64,000 bases of DNA from positions 186,037,770 to 186,101,769 of the forward strand of contig NC_081406.1 of assembly GCF_030272615.1 (NCBI RefSeq), written 5' to 3'. The DNA comes from Cryptomeria japonica (taxonomy: Eukaryota; Streptophyta; Pinopsida; Cupressales; Cupressaceae). The position numbers and the translations under genes were made by a program. The notes under the pieces were generated by a model that searched no databases, was not told where the DNA came from, and was given only the letters and a program-made list of their open reading frames with translations. How positions within the stretch are numbered: position 1 is the first letter of the stretch; each line of letters starts with the position of its first letter. Positions 12,301 to 23,033 of this stretch are shown here, piece after piece.

Positions 12301-14504
12301 CTACCACGTGGCAAGGCGTTAGGCCAAAATCAGGGAAAAATTAAAGTTAAAATTAAATTAAGTGATATAGTTTCAACTATGGAGAAAATTAAAAATTTAA
12401 ATGGTGTACACATACTGAGACTTAATTCGCTCAGAGGCTAATTTTTGGTCAAATAGGCAAGTATTTTATATCGCTGAAAGTTGTCAGAATGAGGAATCCA
12501 TTCATGAATTTAATTTTAATAGATTTGGGATATTTTAAGAGCAGTTTCCACTAGAAAGAGAAAGAGAGGTGAAATTCAGTTAGAAGAAAAGACACTTGGC
12601 AAATTCTGATGAATTCTGATATTTTTCCCTCCTCTTCTTATTTCCATTTTCTTCTCATTGTAATGGTTCCAGAATTTTGAGAGAAAGGCTTCAGATTTTC
12701 ATGGTTTCCAATTCTGAGTATTCTTGAAGATTGTATAGGGTAGGGCTTTTCTTTGATTAATGGAGTTTAATTCTTGTTGTAGGTGTTCTTAGTTGCAGTT
12801 TCTTGTGTATGTAAGGCATACATAAATTCACACAAGATTGTCTCTAGATTTGTGTTTCCATTTTATTCAAATCAGATCCTCAAGGAGGATGAAATTTGTT
12901 ATCTCAAGGAGATAGTTGTGATTGTTTGTAGGGATTCTTCAAGGAAGGATTTAAATTCTGTAATATATCATGAATAATGGAATATAGTTTCAAGATTTGA
13001 TAATTTTGTGAATGATCTTAGTAATCCATTTATGCAAGGCATTAATGCAGGAATACTTAATAATGAAGATGGATTTGCAATAGAATTTTTCATCTATAGT
13101 TTGATATGTGACTCTGTTGCCCTTGGATAAGGCACTGATCTTGCAATTGAAGGGATTCTCAAACAATTTAAAATCCAACATTAGAATATCTTTCTTTGTT
13201 TTATGTTCTATGGGAATGTTTCATCCATCTCATGCTTCAACTTAGTTGAGATGTCAATGTGGATCTAGCCCATCTACAGTAACCTCCTAGTTGTTAAGCC
13301 CTAGTGAGATCTATCTGCTTTTGTTGATGTTGTCATATGTGGGTAAATGAATATGATTTTAAGCATCAAAGGTATACCTGCCTAGGTTTTGCAGAGCTTG
13401 AAGAGTAGAAGGATTCATATCCTTGTCATGTTGTCCAAGCCCTGAGGTTCTTCATAGATTGAATTGGCTACTTTATAGATCAATTGCAGGTGTACTTGGG
13501 TTAATCATTTTGGATGAACAACATCAGCACTAGGAGATCTTTGGTTATATTCACCAATATGTTCAGTGACTTATGAACAATCACCGGTATTTGGTTTACC
13601 GATAGTTTATATTGTTCACGGGCACTTGGAATGACTTGGAGATTACTTGGTTATGTTAAAAACATTGTTTGAACACTTGGTTTTGGTGATTTGTTCATTG
13701 GTCTAATCGGGTTTGCATATTTGTTGTTATTGGCAAATAGGTCCTAGATATGCACCGGTAAGCATATCTATTCCATATCAGCATGACATGTCATGAAGAT
13801 GATTTATTATTATTGTAAATGCATTGAGTCGACATGATGCATCACATATTGAATCATTTGTAATTGATTTTATTGTAATATCTTTTAGTGAGATGACCTA
13901 CTCATTTGGTCTTAGGTTTTGGTATAAATGTAAGATCTCATTTGTGAGATTATAATAAGGATAGTGGAAGAGGAATATAATAAGGTATATGCAAATATAA
14001 GCAGAGCTATACATGCAAACATCATTTAAGATTCAAGGAAGGTTTGAAGAACGCAAATCATAGCTTAACTAGTACTGAATCCAACATATGAAGATGCTAT
14101 TTTGAGTAGTACATTATCAGTGGATTTAACCATCCAATTGTAGTCAGTGTGACTCCCATTTTTTGATTGAGCAGTGAGCTCTAGGAAGTTGGCCTTTTTG
14201 CATGTGTAGACTCCATATTATACACACATACTATCTGCAGTAGTATCATCTGATTGTGGGTAAGGTTTCCCACCGTGGTTTTTCCCCTTACAGGGTTTCC
14301 ATGTACAAATATATGTGTTATGTGTTGTGGATGTTATTTCCTTTTTGTTTCATGCATTAAACTTTACTGATACTACAATTAATTGATAAAACTATCTAGC
14401 ACCATAAAGTTTGGTTAAGTTTGGTTAAGTTAGTTTTGGTTTGTACTTATTGGACAATTGATTCACCCCCCTCCCCCCCTCTCAGTTGTCTCTGGGACCT
14501 AACA
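9382..14504 (+). mobile_element. 5.1 kb TG...CA insertion, solo LTR-like
   Basis: Begins TGTTGGTATTTTGGATATG with the CATTGATGTCAACACT word shared with LTR B, and ends with a C-rich run, CTCAGTTGTC and CCTAACA, the same end layout as LTR B. It is flanked by near-identical TAAAA (9,377-9,381) and TAAAC (14,505-14,509). A promoter-like TATAAATGTAAGATCTCA lies at 13,923. No coding sequence was recognised. It is either a solo LTR of an unusually long-LTR family or a normal LTR of about 1 kb (9,382 to about 9,460 plus about 13,520-14,504) carrying a further 4 kb insertion whose ends I could not fix. Confidence 0.6.
11755..12325. other. GC/CpG-rich island with G-box motifs
   Basis: Stands out from its AT-rich surroundings by GTGG/CCACG-rich words. 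Two CACGTG G-boxes occur near 12,233-12,242 and 12,304-12,311, the second as ACCACGTGGCA. No credible protein on either strand. It may be the enhancer part of the 5.1 kb LTR-like unit. Confidence 0.4.
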
Positions 14505-14711
14505 TAAACATCATAGACCAATGTATCTATATCATCAGATACCTTCTCCCCATACATCAAATATCTTCTCCCCCTTTGACAACAATGTCAAAGTGGAGGC
14601 ACAAGCTTCCATTTTCCACTATGCTACTCCCCCTATGGAGTAGCATCCTTCAACACATCAATCCTGAAATATTTGACACTGTAGTACCTGACTGATGTGG
14701 AGCACACAACT

Positions 14712-16230
14712 TTAGTTGACTTCATGAAGGGGCAAAAACCCTAATTCACCTCTCAAATAGGTAAATGTAGTCTTCGGTAAGGGATTAGTGAATATATCTA
14801 CTAGATGCTCTTTACTGGAAACATGTTCTAGTACAACTTCCTTATTCTGAACCTTTTCTCTCAAGAAGTGATAATTAAGCTCAATGTGCTTAGCTCTAGC
14901 ATGCAATACCAGATTCTTGGAAATATTTATTGCACTATTATTGTCACAAAATATACTCACCGGTTCAGATATAGGCACTTTGAAATCGTCCAATACATGT
15001 TTCATCCAAATTGCCTAAGTACAGTTCATAAATGCTGCTGCCACATATTCGGCTTCAGTTGTAGACTGAGAAGTACAGATTTGCTTCTTGCTTGTCTAGG
15101 AGACTAATCTTCCACCAAGAAAGAATACTCCATCGGTTGTGCTCTTTCGATCATCTACATTACCTGCCCAATCTGCATTGGTAAACACTTTGAGATTAAA
15201 ATCACCATTATATGGATACCAAAATCCATAGTCAACTAGTCCTTTCAGATATCTAAGAATCCTCTTTACCACTACCAAGTGGGATTCTCTTGGACTCTTC
15301 TAAAAAATGAGCTACTATGCCCACTGCATGAGCAATATATGGTCTGTTGTGAACCACATAGTGCATCTTACCAATCATTGACCGATACTCCTTCTCATTC
15401 ACTAATGCTGAATCATCTTCCTTAGTCAGTTTACAACTGGTCACCATCGGTGTACCAAACAGTTTTCTCTCTTCCATGCCAAAGGTCTTCAATACCTCTT
15501 TGACATACTTGGACTAGGTAATAAAGATACCCTCTTTCATTTTCTAAATTTGTAAACCAATGAAGAACTTTATCTCTCCAGTCAGAGACATCTCAAACTC
15601 TTTCTTCATTTCATCTGCAAAACAATGACTCATTTTATCATCTCCTCCAAAGATTATGTCATCTACAAATACTTCACGGGTCAAAATCTGATCACTTTTA
15701 GATTTTAGGTAGATGTTGCTATCCTCACATGTTCTCTGAAATCCTATATTCACAAGATAAGAGTGTAACCATTCATACCATGCCCTAGGTACTTGTTTCA
15801 ATCCATATAGGGCTTTGTGTAATCTACACACCATATTACTATCTTCTGATAAGGAAAACCCATCTGGTTTCTCAATATACACTTCCTCTTCTAGGATTCA
15901 ATTCAAGAACACAGACTTCACATCCATCTGATAAACCTTAAATCCCTTGAATGCTGAAAATGCAAGTAGCATTCGGACACCTTCCAGTCTAGCCAGAGGA
16001 GCAAAGGTTTCTACATAGTCTTCTCCCTCTTCCTAAGCATATCCTTTGCATACAAGTCTTGCCTTGTTCCTCACAACTATGCCTTCTTTATTTAGCTTAT
16101 TCCTGAAAACCCATTTGGTACCTATGACATTTTTGTGTTATGGTCTTGGTACCGAGGACCATGTTGCATTCTTTTCTATTTGGTCTAGCTCCTCTTCCAT
16201 TGTCTTAATCCAGTCTTCATCTATAAGTGC
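14712..16230 (-). pseudogene. Element A reverse transcriptase and RNase H
   Basis: Copia RT-RNaseH, which copies the RNA into DNA in cytoplasmic particles. In minus-strand order the RT part shows LHKALYGLKQVPRAWYEWL and the catalytic box EVFVDDIIFGGDD (FVDD form of YVDD), then LTGEIKFFIGLQI. RNase H shows FTNADWAGNVDDRKSTTDG and, near the C-terminus, IFCDNNSAINISKNLVLHA and DIFTNPLPKTTFTYLRGEL, typical copia endings. Frameshifts and stops fall near 15,880, 15,490, 15,270 and 15,005, so no full protein can be made. Confidence 0.9.
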
Positions 16231-17469
16231 TTCTCTCGAAGTCTTGGGCTCCAATTCAGAAATCATGCAAGAGTTTTCTTTCACCTTTCTTCTTGTGAGT
16301 ATCCCTACATCTTTATCTACTATGATTTGCTTCGGATCATGATGTAGTTTCACATACCTAGGAATGACTCTAGCTGGTTCTGCTAACTTTTCCTCTTCTT
16401 CTTCACTTACTTCTTCTTCTTCACCTACTGTAGCTTCTACCGGTACAGAAACACTGAGATCATTACATGTTTCTTTCTTAACCAGTTCCCAGAAGGCTAT
16501 ACCTAGTTCATCTTCCACTTCCTTGTTGCAAGTTTCCTCAGGTTCCTCAAGGGATTCATCAACCCTTACATTGACACTCTCAACAATTTTTTGTGTTCTA
16601 TTGTTGTAGCACTTGAGAGCTTTTCTCTTAGTGGAATATCCCAAAAATATTCCTTCATCACATTTAGCATCAAACTTGCTCAGATGCTCACCTCTCTTGA
16701 TGTAACACTTACTACCAAGCATTTTAAAATAATTCACAGTGGGAGTTTTCCCAGTCCAATACTCATAAGGGGTTTTAACTCTACCTTTCTTGATGAGTGC
16801 CCGGTTCATAGTATAGACTGCAATGCTCACCCCTTCTCTCCAAAAAGTGTGAGCAACCTTTCCTTGGATCAGCATTGTTCTATCCACTTCAAATACAGTC
16901 CTATTATTTCTTTCTGCTATGCCATTCTATTGTGGTGTCCTTGGGGTAGATAGTTGCCTCTTGATACCGCTATCTTCATAGTACTTGCTAAATTCATCAG
17001 AAGTGAATTCACCTCCTTGATCAGTTCTTAGGCATTTTATCTTTTGACCACTTTCCTTCTCTACTAATGCTCTAAAGGCTTTGAACTTTCCAAATGCCTC
17101 AGACTTGTCTTTCAAGAATGTGACCCACATCATTCTTGAGCAGTCATCAGTAAGAATCATGAAATACCTATCTCCCCGAATACTTCTAGTTTTTATAGGA
17201 CCACACAAATCAATATGCACAAGATCAAGTAAGTTTTCTGCTGAAAAAGACTTACCTTTGAAAGTTGAGGAAGACATCTTCCCAAGTTGACATTCTCTAC
17301 ACAAATAATTCTCTAGTTTATTCAGAAAAGGCAATCCTCTCACTGCCTTGATCTTACTAGCCTTTACAATATTATCAAAGTTCATATGAAAAAGTCTCCT
17401 ATGCCATATCCAACTATCATCAAACTTTGCCATCAAACACCGACTTATCTTGGCATTCAACTGAAACAA
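16138..17469 (-). pseudogene. Element A GAG-pre-integrase and integrase
   Basis: Integrase inserts the cDNA. The zinc-binding HHCC region is present (WHRRLFHMNFDN, then CRECQLGK), followed by the catalytic core with Asp in VHIDLCGP and Asp in CLRTDQGGEF. The frame shifts near 16,927 before the ERNNRTV region expected to hold the catalytic Glu. The second segment continues VDRTMLIQGKVAHTFWREG and GSKCYIKRGE, then an acidic linker rich in Glu leading into RT at about 16,230. Confidence 0.9.
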
Positions 17470-17481
17470 TTTACCTCTGGT

Positions 17482-17856
17482 CTACTTACCGGTGGCAATA
17501 AGTTCACCACTTTTTCCAATTATACTGCAGACTCCACCTTTCAACTCCAGAATGAGTCCATTATCATTTAGCTGAGAAACACTCAACAGGTTATGCTTAA
17601 GACCTTCAACCCAGGAGACATCATCTGCACTACTCCTTCCATTCAATGAGATGGATCGTTTTCCTTTTACCAAGCATGGTGCATCATTGCCAAATATGAC
17701 AACACCTCCACCATATTCTTCTCGAGACAAAAAATTTCTCCAATCACTAGTCATGTGGTGAGAACAACCACTATCAATTATCCACTCATTAGAGTTATCA
17801 ATGTGAGAGACAAGTTCTTTCTTGTCAGACACTTCTTCCTTTATAGCTACAAACAC
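17482..17856 (-). pseudogene. Element A aspartic protease
   Basis: Contains WIIDSGCSHHMT, with the DSG catalytic triad of copia protease, and GLKHNLLSVSQLNDNGL. It processes the polyprotein. Open for about 124 codons but cut off from gag and integrase by stops on both sides. Confidence 0.85.
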
Positions 17857-17883
17857 TATGTCCTCATTCTCTTCATCCTTAGA

Positions 17884-18819
17884 TTATTCATCAATAACAC
17901 CTTCATCCACTGCAATAAGACAATTTCTTCTATTTCCTCCATTATACTTTCTAAACCTATCTGGTTTATCCTTATTCTCATTTTTAGGATAGTTAACAGC
18001 TATATGTCCTATCTTATTGCAAGAAAAACATTTTGAAGGAAGCTTGCCTCTATATTTTCCATTACCTTTTGGAAGTCTCTTAGCAAGAAGAGCTTCAAAC
18101 TCCATCAGAATATTTTCATCATCCATACCTTTTCTTTGCATGGATTTATAACTGGTACTTACTTCTTTTCCTTTTCTGGTTGGTGCAACTGATGCTCTAA
18201 AAGCTAACTAAGTCTACTGAACACTACCATCATATCTATTCAACTCATATGTAGTTAACTTTGCAATGATAGAGTCTAAGGATACCTTGGTTTTGTCAAT
18301 AGACCTTAGTTCCTGAATAGCAACAACTCTGATTGCATAGACCAATAACAATGATCTCAAGACTTTACTGACAATGGTGGCATCATCAATTGTTCCACCA
18401 GTGCTCTTGATATCTCCAACAACAGTCTTGATCCTTATGCCATATTGTTGAATGGTCTCACCTTCAACCATCCTCATGTCTTCAAATTTTCCTCTAAGGC
18501 TCTCTTCCTTAGCTTGCTTTACATGCTCATCACTGCCATAAATAGTTTCCAATGTGTCCCATACATCTTTAGGAGTGTCCTTATCTTGTACATCAATGAA
18601 CTCAATGTCAGACAAATTGCTAATAAGGGCTTCCATGACTTGCCCATTTTCCTGAATCTCTCTTTTCTGATCATCGGTTAAAGTGCCAGTGGGAATTACA
18701 CAGGCATTCTTAACATATCTCCAGTGTTGAAAACCCAAACTCTTGATATAGATCTTCATTCTGTCCTTCCATATTTTGAAGTTATCTCTATTGATCTTAG
18801 GACCTTCCCTCTTTATCAT
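17884..18819 (-). pseudogene. Element A gag (UBN2 type)
   Basis: Starts at an ATG at 18,819, about 70 bases inside the 5' LTR. The capsid-like part shows NFKIWKDRMKIYIKSLGF, DVWDTLETIYGSDEHVKQA and FEDMRMVEGETIQQYGIRI, typical of copia gag of the UBN2 kind. The zinc knuckle reads CFSCNKIGHIAVNYPK, so its last Cys is replaced by Tyr. Frame breaks near 18,214 and 18,141. Confidence 0.88.
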
Positions 18820-18876
18820 TAAGGTAGGATCTTTTACCTCAAGCGGTTAAGCTTATATCACCGAGGACCTGGAGTC

Positions 18877-18888
18877 GCTCTAAAACAA
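18877..18888 (-). promoter_or_regulatory. Element A primer-binding site, degenerate
   Basis: GCTCTAAAACAA sits where intact copies have GCTCTGATACCA, the complement-side view of the initiator tRNA-Met site. It lies just left of the LTR start. Confidence 0.6.
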
Positions 18889-18890
18889 AT

Positions 18891-20294
18891 TGATGAATAA
18901 TGATGAATAACAAATACCCTAACTAGTACTGAGAGGGGGGGAGTGAATCAGTACATACAAAAACTTCTCCACAACTTATCAAGTTAAAACAATGCTAACC
19001 GGTTGTCTTCATTACTATACTTAACCATGGCAATACTGGTTAAACACAGTAAGACTTCAAACAACATAAATCGGTAAAACTGAACCCTTCAAATATATTC
19101 AATACTTGATAACTACTTCACCCATAAACATATGCATATGGTGTATCAACAATACCATAACCATTAGCTCTGCATGCATAATCACTTAAACAAATAATAC
19201 TTAATCATCACATGAAAAAAGCACAACTCATGACACATAGATTTTTCACATGGAAACCCAAATGGGAAAAACCATGGTGGGGATGAATACCCACAAGCTT
19301 GTTTTGAACTCTTTTGAAGCTCACTCTATTAGGAGCCTAGTTCGGTTAAAGACTTTATAATAAGGTTCTACTAGGAACCGATCTTGTTAAAGATCACTCG
19401 GTTAAGGGATGGCTATATACCCTATTAAAGGTTACCTTGCTAGAGGATTTAAAGAACTCAATGAACTTGAGTCACCTGGTTAGCGGATTTACAGTAAGCC
19501 TGTTAAAGCTACCCAACAAAGGGATTTTCCTTTTGTTGAAATGGTTAGAAGACAACAGGTAAAACTTTGATCTGATAACAGCAATATATGCTAAGGCAAA
19601 TCCTTTTCAGTTCCTCTACTCTACAATCACACTTTGCAGTTTTCTCTCACTGGCCTGGCAAGTATCTCATCACTCGGATACACACACAACTTTTGCCAAC
19701 ACAAACAATAACAAACATCATTGACCTTATAGACAACAATTAGGTCAGTAACATAAACCCTAAACCCTAAGCTTTTAGGTTTACTATTACAGTCAGTCCA
19801 ATCCTGACCATCCAAACACTTTGCATAGAGCAATACAATTTCAAACAGATCACAAGACAATCTGCATCGTCCATCCTTCACCGCACATAGAAATCAGTAA
19901 CTCGTCATGCTTTCTTCTCATACTGCTAGGAAGAATTTTTATTCCCAAGGTAGACATTTAATGTAGTCGATCTTCACATGCAAGATCCTCAAGGAAATCC
20001 TTCACAGGCACAAAGCTGACATGGGATCTTGAACTCATCTTCATCTATTAGCTAACTCATCACATAATGTCATCGGTTGCATCGCACAAGCTAGATTGCC
20101 AAACCGGAAACCCTAGGGCTGAGACTACCAACCGGTAGTCACACTCAGTGAAACCCCGACACTAGTTCACTGCATCTCTTCATACCGGTTCACCAACTTC
20201 TTCCAATCTACATATCGGTTCACTTGCACTTATTGACAGCAATGACAACATACATTATCATCATATCAACATGTCAATTCATCATATGCCAACA
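18891..20294 (-). repeat. Element A 5' LTR
   Basis: Direct repeat of 7,945-9,327. It starts TGATGAATAATGATG and ends CATATGCCAACA on the + strand. It is followed by target duplication AAATC at 20,295-20,299. Confidence 0.93.
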
Positions 20295-21437
20295 AAATCC
20301 TTATCCACAAACCAGTCCCCCCAATTATGATCAACAATGTGTCTTTCATCATAATCCCTGGGTTTTAGAAACCTCTTGATCTCGTCAGAGATAGACCCTT
20401 CACATAAAATCCCATACATTAAGTACAATGGCATCACGATAAGTTCTTCAAACTTAATATAGTTGGACCTCATATATCGAGAATCCCAAAGAGATGTCCA
20501 CAATTGGGCGGGTTGCTCCTCACCTTCCATGTTCTTGGTATTTAATTTTAGTCCTTCAAGCCAAAAACCCTTTACATATCCATAAAATAACACTAGATGC
20601 ATCAATAGTGAATAAAATTTGAAATTGGGATGAGTATCATCCCTAAGGTTTAAAAAACCTTCGTGCAACCTCTCCACCAGATATACTGTATAGTCAAAAG
20701 GCCTAGGTTCATACATGTGTATATCAGAGGCTAACACCAACGGCCCAGTGCATGTCAGATCAGGCACCTCCACCCCTCCTACTTGCCCACACAACATATA
20801 TGTGTACTGCAAGTAGTGTCTAAACAAATCAATGCTGAATGGTGGCCCATCTTCCACTGTTAATTTTCCTGCTTGCCTCTTGTGAATGGAAAATTTCTAG
20901 TCAGTATATGTTGTGTCCATTCTAAGGTATTCTTCCTCTAACTCCCCAAAGGACAAGGGCTTATCAGGATGGATCTAAATTCAAAACCTCATTTATGGTA
21001 CCCATAGAAAATCTAATAAATGCTTCCCCATTTGGGAGTTGAATGCACCTCTTCACCGAATTATAATTCCTCACCAAAACCTCTAGAAATCTTATGTTTA
21101 CAAAAACATTGGGGACTATTAGCTTACCTAAATTTGTCATCCAAGGATTGTAGAGTGGTATCTCCTTGCTCCTTTTCAAATAGTGGAACATAAATAGTTC
21201 ATGTCCCCTTACCTTGGTCTAGACATCTCTGACCTCTCTGTACTTGTCTTCTAATTGGTCTCTCCCTGGCAGGTGTTGCTTTGACCTTCTGCATTTTGGG
21301 TCGGGTGTCTGCATTTGGTCTATCATGTCTTGGTTTAACTTCCTAACTGGAGGCACCTCTTCAGTTTTTCCTTTCTTTGCCTTAGAGTTAGAGCTCTTGG
21401 CCACCCTCTTCTTTCCTATTGAACTCAAAGTTTCCAT
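20295..21437 (-). pseudogene. Uncharacterised ORF G1, N-terminal block
   Basis: Starts at ATG 21,437 with a Lys-rich, nuclear-signal-like stretch (KAKKGKTEEVPPVRK). It runs through VRNYNSVKRCIQLPNGEAF, FIRFSMGTINEVLNLDPS, PLSFGELEEEYLRMDTTYT, FSIDLFRHYLQYTYMLCGQ and EELIVMPLYLMYGI to GDWFVDKD, where copia A interrupts it. The INEVL-type words loosely recall plant transposon-protein domains of unknown function, but I cannot name the family. Two Trp codons are now TAG (21,219-21,221 and 20,897-20,899) and one frameshift lies near 20,960. Otherwise the frame is long, so it was once coding. It continues at 7,944-6,130. Confidence 0.55.
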
Positions 21438-21879
21438 TTCTGTAATTACAATCCTCTGCTATGTTTTTTAAAGGCGCAATGTGTTCTATTTGTGTATTCT
21501 TCTTTCACCAACACAGTATTTAGACAAGGCAATTTCTAGTTCCGTCGTATTCTTTTGCAATAATGAACTTCTCATAAAATTTTCCTCGTGCGAACCATAG
21601 ATGCATATCTATGGCAAGTATCAAATAGAAGACTTTCAAAAATTTTGGTTTTGAATTCTGATATGACAATGACTCATCAGCATATGTCTCCCTGATGAAT
21701 ATTTCCCTTTTGGCATTCTCTAAACATACCTTTATCTACTTTGACATCTTACTTTCTCTTATCATGATACCCTAAGCTGATGACTCTTTTTCCTCCTCAT
21801 CGGTATATCTCAAACCAATATTCTCATCAGGCATTGGGTGAGCTCGTTTAGCATTATTGCGATAGCCATTGTTTCCTCG
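21438..21879. other. No gene seen, upstream of G1
   Basis: AT-rich leader-like sequence ahead of the G1 start. No LTR end or primer-binding site was recognised. Confidence 0.3.
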
Positions 21880-22790
21880 ATGGGCTTCACCATCGACATA
21901 GATCTTCCCAATGCAACCGGCTTCATCGCCATGAGTCTTCCCGATAGTGTCTTCACTTCACTCAATCAATCTTCTCCTTCATTAGATATCGGGGTAATCC
22001 AAAATAAGACATACTGATAAGCAAAGTCTTCCTGATAGAGTATGTTCTATCGGTATGTGTTTCACTGATGATTTCTTCGGGCGTCGGGGTGGCTCAAAGT
22101 AACACATACCGATCGCTTTGGCTATACCGATGCAACTGGCTTCATCTCCACGAGTCTTCCCAATAGTGTCTTCGCTTAGCTCAATTAGTCCACTCCTTCA
22201 TTGGGTATCGGGGTAATCTGAAATGAAACATACTAATAAGCAAAGTCTTCCTGATAGTGTATGTTCCATCGGTATATGTTTCACCGATGATTTCTTTAGG
22301 TGTCGGGTAGCTCAAAGTAACACATACTGATCACTTTGGCTATACAGATGCAACCAACTTCATGTTCATGAGTCTTCTCGATAGTGTCTTTGCTTCACTC
22401 AATTAGTCTTCTCCTTCATCAGGTATCAAGGTAATCCAAAATGAAACATACCGATAAGGAAAGTCTTCTTAATAGAGTATGTTCCATCAGTATATATTTC
22501 ACTGATGATTTCTTTGGGCATCGGGGTGGCTCAAAGTAAAACATACCAATCACTTTGGCTATACCGATGAATCTGGCTTCATCACCATGAGTCTTCATGA
22601 TAGTGTCTTCACTCCACTCAATCAATCCTCTCCTTCATCGAGTATCGAGGTAATCCGAAATGAAACATACCGATAAGCAAAGTCTTCCCGATAGAGTATA
22701 TTCCATCGGTATATGTTTCACCGATGATTTCTTTGGGCGTCGGGGTGGCTCAAAGTAACACATACTGATCGCTTTGGCTATACCAATGGA
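21880..22790. repeat. 219-bp tandem repeat array, about four units
   Basis: The word GATTTCTT..GG(G/T)..TCGG occurs at 22,070, 22,289, 22,507 and 22,726, giving a 218-219 bp period. ATGCAAC(C/T)GGCTTCAT-type words at 21,914, 22,130, 22,349 and 22,567 repeat in step. Each unit carries several TATCGGTAT/ACCGAT words, often as inverted pairs. Units are diverged, mostly by transitions. Confidence 0.85.
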
Positions 22791-23033
22791 CTCTTCTTTT
22801 CCCCACTCTTATCGATATAAGTCTTACCGATACCCTTATCATCTATTGGCAAGACAATTCTCCACTGTTGTCGCTAGTGTTTACTATGTTGATGGGTCAT
22901 ATCGATATATTTTTTCCGATGCATCAATTATTCTCAACTTTGCTCCTTGATCAATATAACTTCTGTCAATGAGTACAACTCTGGCTTTCTATGCCCTCTC
23001 ATCGATATATGGTATCCTGATGCCTCCTCACCT
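22791..23033. other. ATCGATAT-rich spacer
   Basis: Continues the ATCGATAT/CCGATG vocabulary of the array without a clear period. It runs directly into the CHC exon at 23,034. Confidence 0.3.

Larger units (their letters stand above)
7945..20294 (-). mobile_element. Ty1/copia element A, full-length but dead
   Basis: Minus-strand copia retrotransposon with two direct LTRs of about 1.4 kb, a 5-bp target duplication AAATC at 7,940-7,944 and 20,295-20,299, LTR ends TG...CA, a degenerate primer site beside the right LTR, a polypurine tract beside the left LTR, and gag-protease-integrase-RT-RNaseH in copia order between 18,819 and 14,712. It inserted inside ORF G1. Many stops and frameshifts disable it. 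LTR divergence of several percent by eye makes it older than element D. A 5.1 kb unit (9,382-14,504) later inserted between its RNaseH end and its polypurine tract. Confidence 0.93.
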
